Positions 33,163 through 47,100 of a stretch of DNA of 64,000 nucleotides are shown piece after piece. Source of the stretch: Channallabes apus (Eukaryota; Chordata; Actinopteri; Siluriformes; Clariidae); contig CM060108.1 in NCBI GenBank assembly GCA_030522415.1, positions 40,632,756 to 40,696,755 on the forward strand. Reading direction: 5' to 3'. A model generated the notes under the pieces. That model was not told the origin of the DNA. It worked only from the letters and a program-made list of their open reading frames with translations, and did no database searches. The translations under genes and the position numbers were made by a program. Within the stretch, counting starts at the first letter, position 1, and the number at the start of each line of letters is the position of its first letter.

Positions 33163-36100
33163 CATAAGACTCTACTTTTATTTAGGTGCACACACAATGA
33201 CGAAAAACTTTATGATTTTGTTAAATAAATAAAGTAAACGGGGTTCTGTATTGATTTTGGTGCGTCAGAAAATGAACCCAAACTCCGTGTATACTCGCCT
33301 CACAGACGTGAAAAATATATACTTATAGAAAGAGAAATATCTGCTTTAATATAAACTAATGAAAAAAAAATATTAGATTATGTCATTCGTATGAGAAGTG
33401 AATTATAGGCGCGCTCGCTGACGACGAGATGACATGATCAGCACAGCCAAAGGAATCACTACCTTATCAATTAATTATTAAAATGGTCAGAGTGAATTTC
33501 CCCCGCTGTTTTAACAAATATTTGAAGTAGATAACAGTAGCCCACATTTATAAAAGCATTTTTATTTATATAAAACTATAAATAAAAATAATAATAATAA
33601 TCCGGCATTTATTATTAGGTGTGCCCGCTGCCAAAGTTCTTCAGTAACAAACCTATAAAACATGTACATCTGTATGAATAAATTGTTTAAATGTGATCAG
33701 TGATTTATGTAAATGACTCAGTTTAGATGTAAGTAAATGCTAGGGACTGACATCGGCGTGCGTTTCTCCCAGCGCCGCATAGCGCTTATTTAACACCATT
33801 AAAATGTGTTTGCTGAAAGAGATATCTAATCTCTCATATCGGCGCGCGCGTTCATCTGACTTTAGATCAAAACTCGGCAAAGACTCTACTTTTATTTAGG
33901 TGCACTCACAATGACGAAAAAACTTTATGATTTTGTTAAATAAATAAAGTAAACGGGGTTCTGTATTGATTTTGGTGAACTTGAGCGCGTCAGAAAATGA
34001 ACCCAAAGTTCTTCAGTAACAAACCTATAAAACATGTACATCTGTATGAATAAATTGTTTAAATGTGATCAGTGATTTATGTAAATGACTCAGTTTAGAT
34101 GTAAGTAAATGCTCCTTGCTATAGGGACTGACATCGGCGTGCTGAAAGATCTAATCTCTCATATCGGCGCGCGCGTTCATCTGACTTTAGATCAAAGTTA
34201 AAGAGCGCACACGCAGGATCATGCAAACGAAAATGTAAAAAATGAACAATCCGACACGAGCAGATTTGTTTCAGTCAGAATATTTATCAATCATAAAGAG
34301 AGGCGACATATACTTGCTGATTAAACACTGCATTTTTAAAGTGAAAGCGCGCGATGTGAGCAGCTTTAATTATTGATAATTAAATCATTATTAATTGGTG
34401 GACATAAAAAGCAAAAAGAATAATAATATTATTTTGATTATTATTATCATGTTCTTTTGCTGTTTGAGCGTCTGTGGATTCCAAAATTGACATTTTTACC
34501 GTTTTTTAATCACTGAAATGGAAGAGATACTGTACTGTAGAAAGGTTCCTTATCATAACGTGCCTTGTATTGTTTTTTAATCGCTCGATACACGACCCAT
34601 CATTTTTAATGCTATTTTACAAAGGGTAAATACACATGGAATAATTTTATTTGGTTTGTTTATTTATAAATAAAATTAAAAGTAATTAAAAACAGTGTAG
34701 AGTGATTAATAACACTATATGTTATGGTAAGAAAAATCTCATTCTTGCTCATTCTAGTTTCTCCGAGTGTATACTGTAGATGAGAACAGCTATTCACCCT
34801 TAGGGGGGTGTATAATTTGCATGTGTCTGACTTTGCAAAGCACACCTGTAAAACCTGTTTAAATGTAAATGCTCCTCGCTGCGCTGTTTGGGGGAGGGGC
34901 ACGCTAATGACGATTTGGTCAGCTGTGTGAACGCTCGCCCTTTAGATGTTGCGCGCACTACACGGCAAAAAATATGTTAGTATATCATGACTGAAATCAT
35001 GACTGAAATATATGTTAGTATATCATGACTGAAAAAAGGTTATGTAATTTGTATAAAACGTGGATTACTACAGCGCATCCACTCACAGCCGAAACCAAAG
35101 ACATCAACGGCTCTGCCTATTCAGAGGCTCTGCCTATTCAGTAAAGAAAAACACTACTGTTATTATTTCAATTCATACTGTACAGCTGTGAGAATTGGGG
35201 CAGGGATATTATGCCAATATTAAATATTATATACGATATTAAATTTCAAGTGAGTTGGGAGTTTGCAAGGCAGAGAAGGATGCTCTTCGGAGTGAGTTGC
35301 GAGTTTGATGAGACGGCATAAATATTTAATACAGCAAATTAAATATTTTGGTTTATATTTTGGTTTATATTATATGGTTAATGTATTTTGGTTTATATTG
35401 CAAACGAATAACGAATCAAGAGTCCGTGATTATATTGCATAAATATTATTTTGTACAGACAAATATCTGAATTTTTATTTATTTATTTTTTAGATTTCTT
35501 TTTAAAACAAATCTCTCAAAAATAGTAAGATGTATTTTGGTTTTATACTGCAAACGAAAAACGAATCCAGGGTCTTGTGTCATCTTATATTTTGTGTTCT
35601 TTAAATTTGTAGCTTTTATAAGACTCTACTTTTATTTAGGTGCACACACAATGACGAAAAAACTTTATGATTTTGTTAAATAAATAAAGTAAACGGGGTT
35701 CTGTATTGATTTTGGTGAACTTGAGCGCGTCAGAAAATGAACCCAAACTCCGTGTATACTCGCCTCACAGACGTGAAAAATATATACTTATAGAAAGAGA
35801 AATATCTGCTTTAATATAAACTAATGAAAAAAAATATTAGATTATGTAATTCGTATGAGAAGTGAATTACTGTATAGGCGCGCTCACTGACGACGAGATG
35901 ACATGATCAGCACAGCCAAAGGAATCACTAACTTATCAATGAATTATTAAAATGGTCAGAGTGAGTTTCCTGGCTGTTTTAACAAATATTTGAAGTAGAT
36001 AACAGTAGCCCACATTTATAAAAGCATTTTTATTTATATAAAACTATAAATAAAAAAAATAATAATAATCCGGCATTTATTATTAGGTGTGCCCGCTGCC

Positions 36101-37735
36101 AAAGTTCTTCAGTAACAAACCTATAAAACATGTACATCTGTATGAATAAATTGTTTAAATGTGATCAGTGATTTATGTAAATGACTCAGTTTAGATGTAA
36201 GTAAATGCTCCTTGCTATAGGGACTGACATCGGCGTGCTGAAAGATCTAATCTCTCATATCGGCGCGCGCGTTCATCTGACTTTAGATCAAAGTTAAAGG
36301 CGCACACGTGGGATCATGCAAACGTTTCCCCTCCTCTTTCATAAAAAATGAACAATCCGACACGAGCAGATTTGTTTCAGTCAGAATATTTATCAATCAT
36401 AAAGAGAGGCGACATATACTTGCTGATTAAACACTGCATTTTTAAAGTGAAAGCGCGCGATGTGAGCAGCTTTAATTATTGATAATTAAATCATTATTAA
36501 ATGGTGGACATAAAAAGCAAAAAGAATAATAATATTATTTTGATTATTATTATCATGTTCTTTTGCTGTTTGAGCGTCTGTGGATTCCAAAATTGACATT
36601 TTTACCGTTTTTTAATCACTGAAATGGAAGAGATACTGTACTGTAGAAAGGTTCCTTATCATAACGTGCCTTGTATTGTTTTTTAATCACTCGATACACG
36701 ACCCATCATTTTTAATGCTATTTTACAAAGGGTAAATACACATGGAATAATTTTATTTGGTTTGTTTATTTATAAATAAAATTAAAAGTAATTAAAAACA
36801 GTGTAGAGTGATTAATAACACTACATGTTATGGTAAGAAAAATCTCATTCTTGCTCATTCTAGTTTCTCCGAGTGTATACTGTAGGTGAGAACAGCTATT
36901 CACCCTTAGGGGGGTGTATCATTTGCATGTGTCTGACTTTGCAAAGCACACCTGTAAAACCTGTTTAAATGTAAATGCTCCTCGCTGCGCTGTTTGGGGG
37001 AGGGGCACGCTAATGACGATTTGGTCAGCTGTGTGAACGCTCGCCCTTTAGATGTTGCGCGCGCACTACACGGCAAAAAATATGTTAGTATATCATGACT
37101 GAAATCATGACTGAAATATATGTTAGTATATCATGACTGAAAAAAGGTTATGTAATTTGTATAAAACGTGGATTACTACAGCGCATCCACTCACAGCCGA
37201 AACCAAAGACATCAACGGCTCTGCCTATTCAGAGGCTCTGCCTATTCAGTAAAGAAAAACACTACTGTTATTATTTCAATTCATACTGTACAGCTGTGAG
37301 AATTGGGGCAGGGATATTATGCCAATATTAAATATTATATACGATATTAAATTTCAAGTGAGTTGGGAGTTTGCAAGGCAGAGAAGGATGCTCTTCGGAG
37401 TGAGTTGCGAGTTTGATGAGACGGCATAAATATTTAATACAGCAAATTAAATATTTTGGTTTATATTTTGGTTTATATTATATGGTTAATGTATTTTGGT
37501 TTATATTGCAAACGAATAACGAATCAAGAGTCCGTGATTATATTGCATAAATATTATTTTGTACAGACAAATATCTGAAAAAAAAAAAAACAGTTTTCTT
37601 TTTACGACGAATCTCTCAAAAATAGTAAGATGTATTTTGGTTTTATACTGCAAACGAAAAACGAATCCAGAGCCTGTAATTATATTGCATAACTATTATT
37701 TTGCACAAATACTGTAAATCTCTGAATAAAACAAT
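33163..37735. repeat. tandemly duplicated repeat block, three units
   Basis: The landmark 'gactctacttttatttaggt' recurs at about 33170, 33882 and 35624. Unit 1 (33163-33880) stops early. Unit 2 (33881-35612) lacks an internal stretch between 'atgaacccaaa' and 'gttcttcag'. Unit 3 (35613 to about 37735) is the fullest, about 2.1 kb. Units 2 and 3 differ by only scattered substitutions and small indels over about 1.6 kb. No coding potential. CpG-bearing words such as 'atatcggcgcgcgcgttcat' recur in all three. Confidence 0.8.
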
Positions 37736-38287
37736 GATATTTTATTCACAAATGTAAGATTGATGTCTTGATGTCTTAAACTCTAAGTATTGTCGAAATA
37801 AATTTTTTTAAAGCCCTAGTGCTGTTGTTTGCGCTGTTTTCTTTAATAATAACACGGGTCCTGAATTAGCGGACATCGGTGGCTCAGGAATCGATTTTTC
37901 ACTCCTTTTGCATGACAGCGTTAAGAAAGATGGCACTTTCTATACAAATTAAACATTGCACTAAATTATTTTAATAGCGTTTATTTCGACATGGGTTAAC
38001 TTAACAATAACATGCCATAACAGACAAATATATAAATTAATATAAAATTAATATAAATTAATTAATTAATATCGCTAATATTTTCATGTAACATGTGGCC
38101 GTGAAACGAACCGGGTTTACAATCATAGTTGATGGACAAACAGCTGATACACTCTTCACCAGCTTCAGAAACAATGTGAAGTGTCAGTTGTTGGGGTTGT
38201 ATAGCACACTTATGGAATGAATACGATGAGATGACAGAGTGGATGTTTAATACCTCTATCTCACACGCGGGGCCGTAAGTGCGGTTC

Positions 38288-38593
38288 ATTATGATTCAGC
38301 GCGAGTTTTGATGCTGTTATTACGTTTCCATCTTACCACGCAAAAAAAATAAACATGTTTAACATGTGGAAGCTCGCGGACCTTGCAGATCTTCGCGGAC
38401 CGTCGGGCGGCCACTCGAGGCGGATCACGATGCCTAATACCCCTCTCTCACCTGTGTGGCCGGACTCATCTCCGTGAGCTGCCGCGATTGCCCACGACGT
38501 TCCTTTAACGTTCCGCGAAAAACTAAACGTGGAATTTTTCACGCGGAAAGATGGAAACGTAATCACAGCGCAAAAACTCGGGGTGAATCATGA
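38288..38593. mobile_element. short foldback element with inverted ends
   Basis: About 45-base ends are inverted copies ('atgattcagcgcgagttttg ... attacgtttccat' and 'atggaaacgtaat ... aaaactcggggtgaatcat'). The interior is CG-rich and non-coding; a minus-strand open frame at 38333-38566 has no recognisable features. Related ends occur near 6600 and 28920. Confidence 0.6.
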
Positions 38594-39264
38594 TCAAGCC
38601 TGCGGCCACAGCGCGAGCCCGTGCAGGTGAGATAGGGGTATAACACACTGCATCTCACAGCGAGCCAAACCGCATAAGTGAATACTGTAGGGGTATTAAA
38701 CATTACAATCACCCAGAAACATGAATGGATGCGGGGTTTGAAACTCCCATGGTTATTTTCTCATTTAACTAAATCAAATTTCATAAAAATACAACGTGTC
38801 AAAAGAAAAACCCATAAAGTCATGGATAATGGCTAATGATCAATGAAACATATTTTAAACAGAAAGCAGAGAGCAGCTGGACATCGGGACGGGGAGTGTA
38901 CAGTAAGTACGACGCGTTGGTCTGGCACGTGCAGGTCTGAGCAGCTCAAGAAGCTCCATAATCTGTTGCCTTGGAAGGCAAAACTTTTATTTAAATATAT
39001 TTATTAATAACGACCACGGGGAAAATATGAAAAGGGCTGAAGTTTTGTCTAAAGGAAACATGTACATGACCCACACGGCTCCACGGACCGCGCCGTCTTT
39101 AGTTTAACACAACACCACGCTGTATCGCTGCCTAATTGTTCGCCACCTGTTTAATATTAATAGTGATTGGCAATTTTAATGCATTAGTAACATTATGAAA
39201 TAGGCTAATTAAAAGTCACTCTATTAGTTCTGATATCAAATAAAATAAAATTCTTAAACAGGTC

Positions 39265-40290
39265 TAATGTAATGAGAGGCCCCGATTATACTGCATACAT
39301 CTTTTTTATTGATTTATTTTTTTATTATCTATTCTGGAAGTTTGCTCTATTTGTTTTAGTTATTTCTATATTTAAATCTTGATGTCTTAAACTCTAACAA
39401 CTGTAAGTATTGTCGAAATAATTTTTTTTAAAGCCCTAGTGCTGTTGTTTGCGCTGTTTTCTTTAATAATAACACTAAACAGATAAAAACAGAGAGTCTG
39501 TCTAAACAAAATAAAACCAATGTTTTCTAACTCATATTTTTTTTAATATACAGTAAACATACAGTAAAACATCATTCATCATTAAAACATCACACAACTG
39601 AATCGCAGAAAAAAATCAGCAAAAATATTATTTAGTACAAGGCAATCTTTGGATCCTTGATGAGACGGCATAAATATTTAATACAGCAAATTAAATATTT
39701 TGGTTTATATTTTGGTTTATATTATATGGTTAATGTATTTTGGTTTATATTGCAAACGAATAACGAATCAAGAGCCCGTGATTATATTGCATAAATATTA
39801 TTTTACGACGAATCTCTCAAAAATAGTAAGATGTATTTTGGTTTTATACTGCAAACGAAAAACGAATCCAGAGCCTGTAATTATATTTATATTTAATTAT
39901 GTCATAACTATTATTTTGCACAAATACTGTAAATCTCTGAATAAAACAATGATATTTTATTCACAAATGTAAGACAATATTAGCTCGCACTTCGTCTGGC
40001 ACTGAACCAAAATATAATGTAATGAGAGGCCCCGATTATACTGCATACATCTTTTTTATTGATTTATTTTTTATTATCTATTCTGGAAGTTTGCTCTATT
40101 TGTTTTAGTTATTTCTATATTTAAATCTTGATGTCTTAAACTCTAACAACTGTAAGTATTGTCGAAATAATTTTTTTGAAAGCCCTAGTGCTGTTGTTTG
40201 CGTTGTTTTCTTTAATAATAACACTAAACAGATAAAAACAGAGAGTCTGTCTAAACAAAATAAAACCAATGTTTTCTAACTCATATTTTT
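39265..40290. repeat. second tandem duplication, period about 750
   Basis: 'taatgtaatgagaggcccc' starts at 39265 and again at 40015, followed by the same sequence through 'gagagtctgtctaaacaaaa'. The interval 39656-39975 is also a copy of the end of the large tandem block (37410-37740), so both duplications involve the same repeat family. Confidence 0.75.
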
Positions 40291-41925
40291 TATATTTATA
40301 GTTTTACATGTTTGTTGGATGTGTAAATTATCATAATTGTAGTATTACTTCGCTACAACATATTGTTTTGACTTTATTATGACTTAAGCTCTGAATATAT
40401 TTAAAAACCGATACGACGGAAAATGTCAATTTGCGCCACCTGGCGGTCATTTCACGAATTATTTTGAAATGCTCCTGGTTTATTTCGGCCGCTGCCGCGT
40501 TTCCACGGCGGTGAGTGCGACGGTAATGAGCAGTCTGGTTGTCACACCACTGTACATTATGGCCCTTTACGGTAAGGATGTCAAACATACAAAGAAAAGG
40601 TCAGTGTCCCCGTCTAGTGACCACACCTTTTTCTGTGAGGTTAAGGCAGCTGATTGATGCCAGACTTTACCATTTCTCACTCTGGAAAGAAGTAGAAAGC
40701 GACGTGGATGGTGTTTTATACACTTTTTACATGTGACGTGAACACTTAGGGCACCATGTAACTTTTTACTTCAAAATCATTTTGGTAGTACAGTGTTGTG
40801 TTGTCCCTTATGGTCAGTTTGTTACAGTGCAAATAACTGTAGTGTGCATCACATATGACTAGAGATTTCTTTTTTTTAATGTCTCTTTGTATGATATATA
40901 ATACACAGTACAAGATATGTCAGTAGTGCAAATAACAGTAATGTGTGTCACTCATGGGGATGAAGTGATGACTGACCGTTCTTCCAATACAGTATTTTAT
41001 GGTTTAAGGTTAATCATAATTATATATTAGTCTAATATGATGAAGTTATTATTTAACAAATTGGGTGTAACATGGTTATACTTTTAGCCAGTAAAATGTT
41101 ATTTCCAAATGTTATTGATGAGACAGAAGAGCAACCCTCCTTCGTTTTTTTTTTTTAATTACGAGTACTTGCTTTCATATCCACACATTTTCTGTGAATC
41201 TCTTTCTGGCTCAATAGCCAAGACTTGTGTGATTTTACTTCTGTCATTTTATGTCAAGGAGATTATATTTTATTTCATTTTACCTAAAGAGGTTTTTAAG
41301 TAGTAAGCCTTTGATCTTCAGCATGCTGAGGATAGGCATTCATCAGTTCAGAGGTCAGACGAGCATGGCACTTGGTCAAGAAGATCTGCCCAGAATAAGT
41401 ATAAAGTTATGATCAAATTATTACTGGGAGACTGAAAACCAAATTTATCCCAGCAGGAACAGCTCAATCTGTTGTGTTCACCCAGAATCCATTGTTATAA
41501 TTAATTTCTGGCAGCTGCTGACCAATATATGATGCTGAACAGATTTGCATGAATTTCATGGATGAATTACGTATATGCCATGTAAAGTTTACTGAGTAAT
41601 GATGAGCAAAACAGTAAGTGTATATGCTAGTAATTGTCACTGTAAAATGCAACATTTCAAACAAAAAAGATTTCGTTTGAATAAATCGTTATTGATAGCA
41701 TATGATCCTCTCGTATTTTTTTTCAAACAAAAAAGAAATATTGAGTTTATAGAATTGAGTGAGACAAATATAAGCCAGATATATTTTACTCCAAACTGCA
41801 TAACAGCACAAAAATTGTTATAGTTTGGTAAAAGACAAAAAAACAAAAAGTAGTGTCTCCGATCTTATTCAAAATGATACAGAATTCTTTCACCTCTAAG
41901 AAATTAATGGTCTTTTCTTGGTTTT
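40291..41925. other. no gene recognised
   Basis: AT-rich. Small open frames (for example the one at 40469) have no recognisable domain, no splice-competent signal peptide and poor composition. I looked here for a signal-peptide exon for the receptor at 43312 and found none. Confidence 0.4.
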
Positions 41926-41929
41926 ATCT

Positions 41930-43140
41930 TAAGCAAGAGTCTTCTTTTTTGTGAATTGAACCTCTTTGGTTTTGACTTCAGCAAAATCCTTAACTATATC
42001 CTTCATGTTCAGGGATCTTCTGATTCTTTTTTCATTAGAAATCTTTGCCATTCAGTTGTTCTTGAGACATTGTGGACCGCAGGTAAGATTGAATTTGCTG
42101 TGAACTGAAGAAAGTGGAGAAGTCTTCTCTCTCCTGAGAGTGATAGACAATGTCAACAGTAAACACAAGTCAATGCTTAAATTGCCATAAAGGTCCAAGA
42201 GATTCTCCTTGTAGCTGTAATCTAACACTTCTGCAGGTATAGATACTGTATGTGATCTAGAAAAACATGAACAGCTGCCCTCACTTCAAGAATCATGTCC
42301 TGACTGTCAGTGTCTCCCAGCATCTGCTCCAGATTCTTACATCATGACCGAAATCCACTACTGCAAAGTGAAGAGGTGCTTCCCCTTTCAAAGAGCTTAC
42401 AACAGATACAGCACACAGAATCACTACTGACTGAATAAACTAACCGATTTCTCAGCATTTTCTCCTCTTTTTTTAATTTTAACAGTCCACAGTGAAACGA
42501 CGAGGAATTTTGTCAGTTTTGAGGAAAATCTGAATCCATTATTTGAACTGGTCCCCTTTTGACAATGCTGCATCTTTGTTGGTCAGAGATGCAGCAGACT
42601 CAGGCCAAAGTGCTGAGTCATCAGAAAGCATGATTTCGCTTATCAGTAGATTATGGGGTGGGGCTGGGTATCAGAGACACGGCACTCATCTACGCTGCCG
42701 GCAAAAGTAGAGACGGGTGCGGCCAGAGCTTGTTCAGTTGGTGGCTTAGCTGGGTCTTCCTCCTCTTCAGATATTTCCTATTGATTTTTAGGTGAAATAA
42801 ATGTTGTACGCTTTGGCAAGCTTTCAGTGTTTGATTTCTTTTGTTTTCTTTCCTTTGGATCGCCATTGGGTAAGCACGCTTTATGGTTGATTCTTTCTAT
42901 ATGTCTTGGCCATAAATGATGTCAAAAGCAATCATTAAATCAGTTAACCACTTGTGGCCAGTAAGAGGCCTCCACGTCTGCCGGGTCCCATGCAACTGCG
43001 TGCTTTGCCTGGTGGATAAACACGCTACTGGTGAGGTTTAACACTCCCCTACAGGCTGGGCATTCAGCTGGTACACAGATGTTCTCTACAAAGACAGGCA
43101 GGGTTCCATCAGGTACAGCAGATAAATAAGCCGGTAGCAT
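41930..43140 (-). pseudogene. decayed hAT / ZMYM-type (DUF4371-like) gene remnant
   Basis: On the minus strand about 43140-42940 reads as protein-like (ENICVPAECPACRGVLNLTS, DPADVEASYWPQVVN). About 42075-41930 reads LRSTMSQEQLNG and, one frame over, ISNEKRIRRSLNMKDIVKDF before a stop. That ending resembles the C-terminus of hAT-derived ZMYM1/DUF4371 proteins, from memory. Several stops and shifts interrupt it. A dead element, not a host gene. Confidence 0.45.
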
Positions 43141-43154
43141 AAAAAATACAGCTG

Positions 43155-43157
<3 letters not shown>

Positions 43158-43192
<35 letters not shown>

Positions 43193-43203
43193 TACTATTA
43201 TTA
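43158..43203. repeat. (ATT)n microsatellite
   Basis: About 13 ATT units, 110 bases upstream of the Ig exon at 43312. Confidence 0.85.
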
Positions 43204-43311
43204 GGATTTAAAGGATTAAAACAATCTATCTATCTGTTTGTCTGTCTATTGTTAATTAATTACATCATACATGTTTAATCTGTTCTGTTCACAAATATTT
43301 TTGTGTTTCAG

Positions 43312-43578
43312 ATGAATCTCCTTCAGTGTCTCTAAACATCAGTCCCAGCAGAACTCAACACTTTACTGCTGACTCTCTCTCACTGAGCTGTGAGGACCAG
43401 AGAGACTCTACTGGATGGACAGTGAGAGGACACACACACAGTGAGACACTGTACAATTGTTCATCAGTTTCAGGATCTACATGTAACATCAGCTCCCTCT
43501 CTACATCACACACTGGAGTTTACTGGTGTCAGTCTGAATCTGGAGGACGCAGTAATTCTCTTTACATCACAGTGCATG
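43312..43578 (+). CDS. Ig-like domain exon (FcR-like D1)
   Basis: 267-base exon, phase 1 both ends. Acceptor 'ttgtgtttcag' (AG 43310-43311), donor gtgagt at 43579. Encodes DESPSVSLNISPSRTQ, LSLSCEDQ, STGWTVRG, SSVSGSTCNISSLS and TGVYWCQS, ending LYITVHG. It has four cysteines (two extra besides the core pair) and NIS/NCS glycosylation sites. It matches the recurring fish FcR-like membrane-distal domain and differs from the A and B types at 7-31 kb. Confidence 0.82.
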
Positions 43579-44115
43579 GTGAGTATTTAATTGTCTTATC
43601 AGTAATATATTCATATACATACCTTGACAACATAAAAAAAATAGAGTAAAAACCTTGGATTGCAAGCACAACTTGTTCCGGATCATGCTCGTAATCCAAA
43701 TCACTCATATATATCAAAAACATTAATTTCTCCATAGGAAATAATGGAAAGTTTGATGATTTGTTTCACAACCCAAAAAAATTTATATAAAATAAGTGAT
43801 ACAAAATATAAAGTAAAAATAAAACTAATTATTTTGTAGGATGACTTTCACACACACACACAAACTAACACTAACAGAACTGCTGTCATCTAAACTGGAA
43901 TCTTTTTCTTTTTGTGTGACTTTAACAAGGAACCTATCCAATAACACTTGCTTTTGCCTCCTTTCGAGGGTTTTGTGGAAATGCGACATTGTATTGTTGT
44001 TAAACCAAATCATCTCCTGCACTGCACAGTATTTTTTATGTTTTTTCTTCACAGGGAGCTTTGTTGCAGTACAGTCACTAAAGAACAGTTACTACACTTG
44101 GACACAAAATAATGC

Positions 44116-44172
<57 letters not shown>

Positions 44173-47100
44173 TCACAATGCTGTATTAACCAGTGCACAT
44201 GTGTGCACAGATGTTAACTATACAAATGACGCACACACACTGAGCATGGGAAATGATTACCCACAATCCCCCACCGCATGAGTGAGGAGAATCATTGGCT
44301 CAGTTGTGATCACGTGACACTCAACAGTCAAAGCGCATACATACTAATCAAAACTATAACTAAAACTAACTAACTAACTAAAAAAACTAACTATACTAAA
44401 ACTATCAAATTAAAATTAATAAAAAATTTTTTGCTTGTCTTGCAAAACACTCGCAAACTAATTTACTCAGCAATCCAAGGATTTACTGTATTGTAAAGAA
44501 ACATATGGTATGGCATATGGTTCCAGACCCATTGTTCTGTGTCACATAACTTAATTTATGATCATAGACAACACATACACACAACAAACTGTGTGTGTGT
44601 GTTTCTTGTAGCTGTCATAATTATTTACATACCATATCATTACATGACAGACGCTCTCATCCAGAGCGACATAAAAGCTGCTTACTGTAAGTCTCTGTCA
44701 TTAATATTATCCAGTCTGCATAGACATGACAAAATAAACTAGTAACAGACAGATGTATTTAATCCATGATTTAACTTTCACCTGGGCAAACTTAGATGCC
44801 TTTAATATATTCAATTCAATTTTATTTGTATAGCACTTTTAACAATTGACATTGTCTCAAAACAGCTTTACATATATAAAGAATATACAGTAACCTAACA
44901 AACTCACACTGCCACATCTCAGCACATGGACATGATAGATAAATAAATAAATAAATAAATTTGGTATCAAAATGGAGCTTTTTTTGAACTAGAAATCTAA
45001 AAAAATATTTATAACAAAAATCATCCAAAATGTGAATTAATAACACATTTGACGGGTAATTTTTACTGCTCATCTGTCAATTCTCCCAAAAACTTCTTTT
45101 GGTTATAGATATGGCAGTGTGGTTGTACTCTAACGTCACATACTACAGATCAGTCGAGGTCTTTATGCTACAATTATATTTGTATTTGAGCCACTCTATG
45201 CTTTCAATGTTCTCTTCCCTACAGATGGTGATGTGATCCTGGAGAGTCCTGTCCATCCTGTAACTGAGGGAAATCCTCTGACTTTACGCTGTTTATATCG
45301 CAACACAAACATCTCAGACTCTGGTGCTGATTTCTATAAAGATGATTCAGTTCTCCAGAAGCAGACTACAGGAGAGATGACCATCAGTAGTGTCTCAAAG
45401 TCAGATGAAGGTTTCTACCGCTGTATACACCCAGAGAGAGGAGAGTCACGGAAAAGCTGGCTTTCAGTCAGAGGTGAGGAAACCACGTCTACAGTACTTA
45501 CTTGTGTTAGATTTGTAACAATGTGATTTCTAAATTCCGTGTTTAAATGCATATCTGGGTTCTTTTCTTTTTCTAGTTTCAGCTTTTGGATTCATTTATG
45601 TAATTATAGCACTGAGTTTGGCCTTCGCACTGTTTTTCTTAATGATCTTACTGATCGTGCTGGTGCGCTCCAAGAAGAAAAAAGGTTTGATAATCAGCTC
45701 TCTATGTCTATAACATGTTTAATATGTTCAAAGACAATTGTGCACTTGCTATTTTTTTTTTTTAAACAAGGTCATGTTTCACCAAATATATTACTGCTTT
45801 ACTCTGTTGAGAAGGTGTAGAATATCAGACTCCTTCTGCAGTAATTCAGGACACCAGTCAGCCTGCAGGTCAGTCTGTGTTAACAATAAACACACCATGT
45901 ATTTTTGACATTAGTTATCTTTCTCCTCTAAAGTCTTTTTGTTCCTATTTAAAAGATGGTGAGAATGTCTATGAAAATACTGATACCAAGACCACAGGTA
46001 AAGTTTAGATAAATATTTTAACATTTTTCACCATGCCATTATTTATTTAACATATACAGTATGAAGCCTATAAAAAAATCAAGGCAAAAAAAATAATCAT
46101 GTGGCCAATACTAAGTACAGTACGTCATGTTTCGATAGCTTGTAGATCAAACTTTAGCAGCAATAACTTGAAATAATCTTTTCCTGTATGATTTTACCTT
46201 TTTGGGAAGATTGGCAACCATTTTGAATGCCTTCCACTTGGGAATAATCTTTCTCACTGTCAAAATAGTTTGGAAATGTTTTTTTTTTAAACTATTTTCA
46301 GATTGATGCGAAGCAATTCTTGGCTTCTGTAAGACCGTTGTTTGTCTTTCACTCTTGGCATTGTGTTAGCACACACACCTGAATGCACTAGAACAGCAAG
46401 CTGGCAAAACATCTGCTTGTATAGAGGTTCCACAGCTACTGATGATTAGCAACACCTGGCTGAAACTTACCATCTTAAATCCTGTAGATGCAGCAGATGC
46501 TACTTAGTATAGGCATACTTTTTTAATTATTATTATTATTTGTATACTTTATATATATTAAAAATCTCAGATTCTGGGAAACTGTTATACAGATAGCTAA
46601 GGGAGCAAAACAGTGTGATTAAATCAGTAAACACCTAGAGGTATTACTGTGCAATAGGCATCTTTACCAGCTGGTGCAATTAGAACTTGATGCGTGAACC
46701 AGTGAGAAACAGGTGCAGATGATGATACAGTAGATGATCGGGCCAGTGATTAGTGTGTGTGTGTGTATATATATATATGTCACAGTAAAGCACTTGTTTC
46801 CATTTCTTTAATTTAATCTACATCATTTAGTTAAATTTTGTATGAAGAAATGAGAGTTGGCTCAACAAATAAGGTGTGTCTATATCCTTTTATAGATGCT
46901 GCCGCTGAACCAGGAAATGTGACTTATGCTGAAATTGAACTAAAAAAAATAAAGAAACCAAAGAAAAAGCCAGGTGGGATTAATTCTTTCAATTTAATAA
47001 CAGAATTGCAACCTTTTTGGATTTCATATTACCCTTTTGTGTATTTATCTTAAAATGACTGATTTGAATAATTCAGTAATAAAAATGATAAGATAATATA

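Noticed and set aside
40469..40657. Open frame starting MLLVYFGRCR as a signal-peptide exon for the receptor at 43312
   Set aside because: The hydrophobic run is short and interrupted by arginines, no good phase-1 donor follows the right place, and nearby text resembles dispersed repeat.
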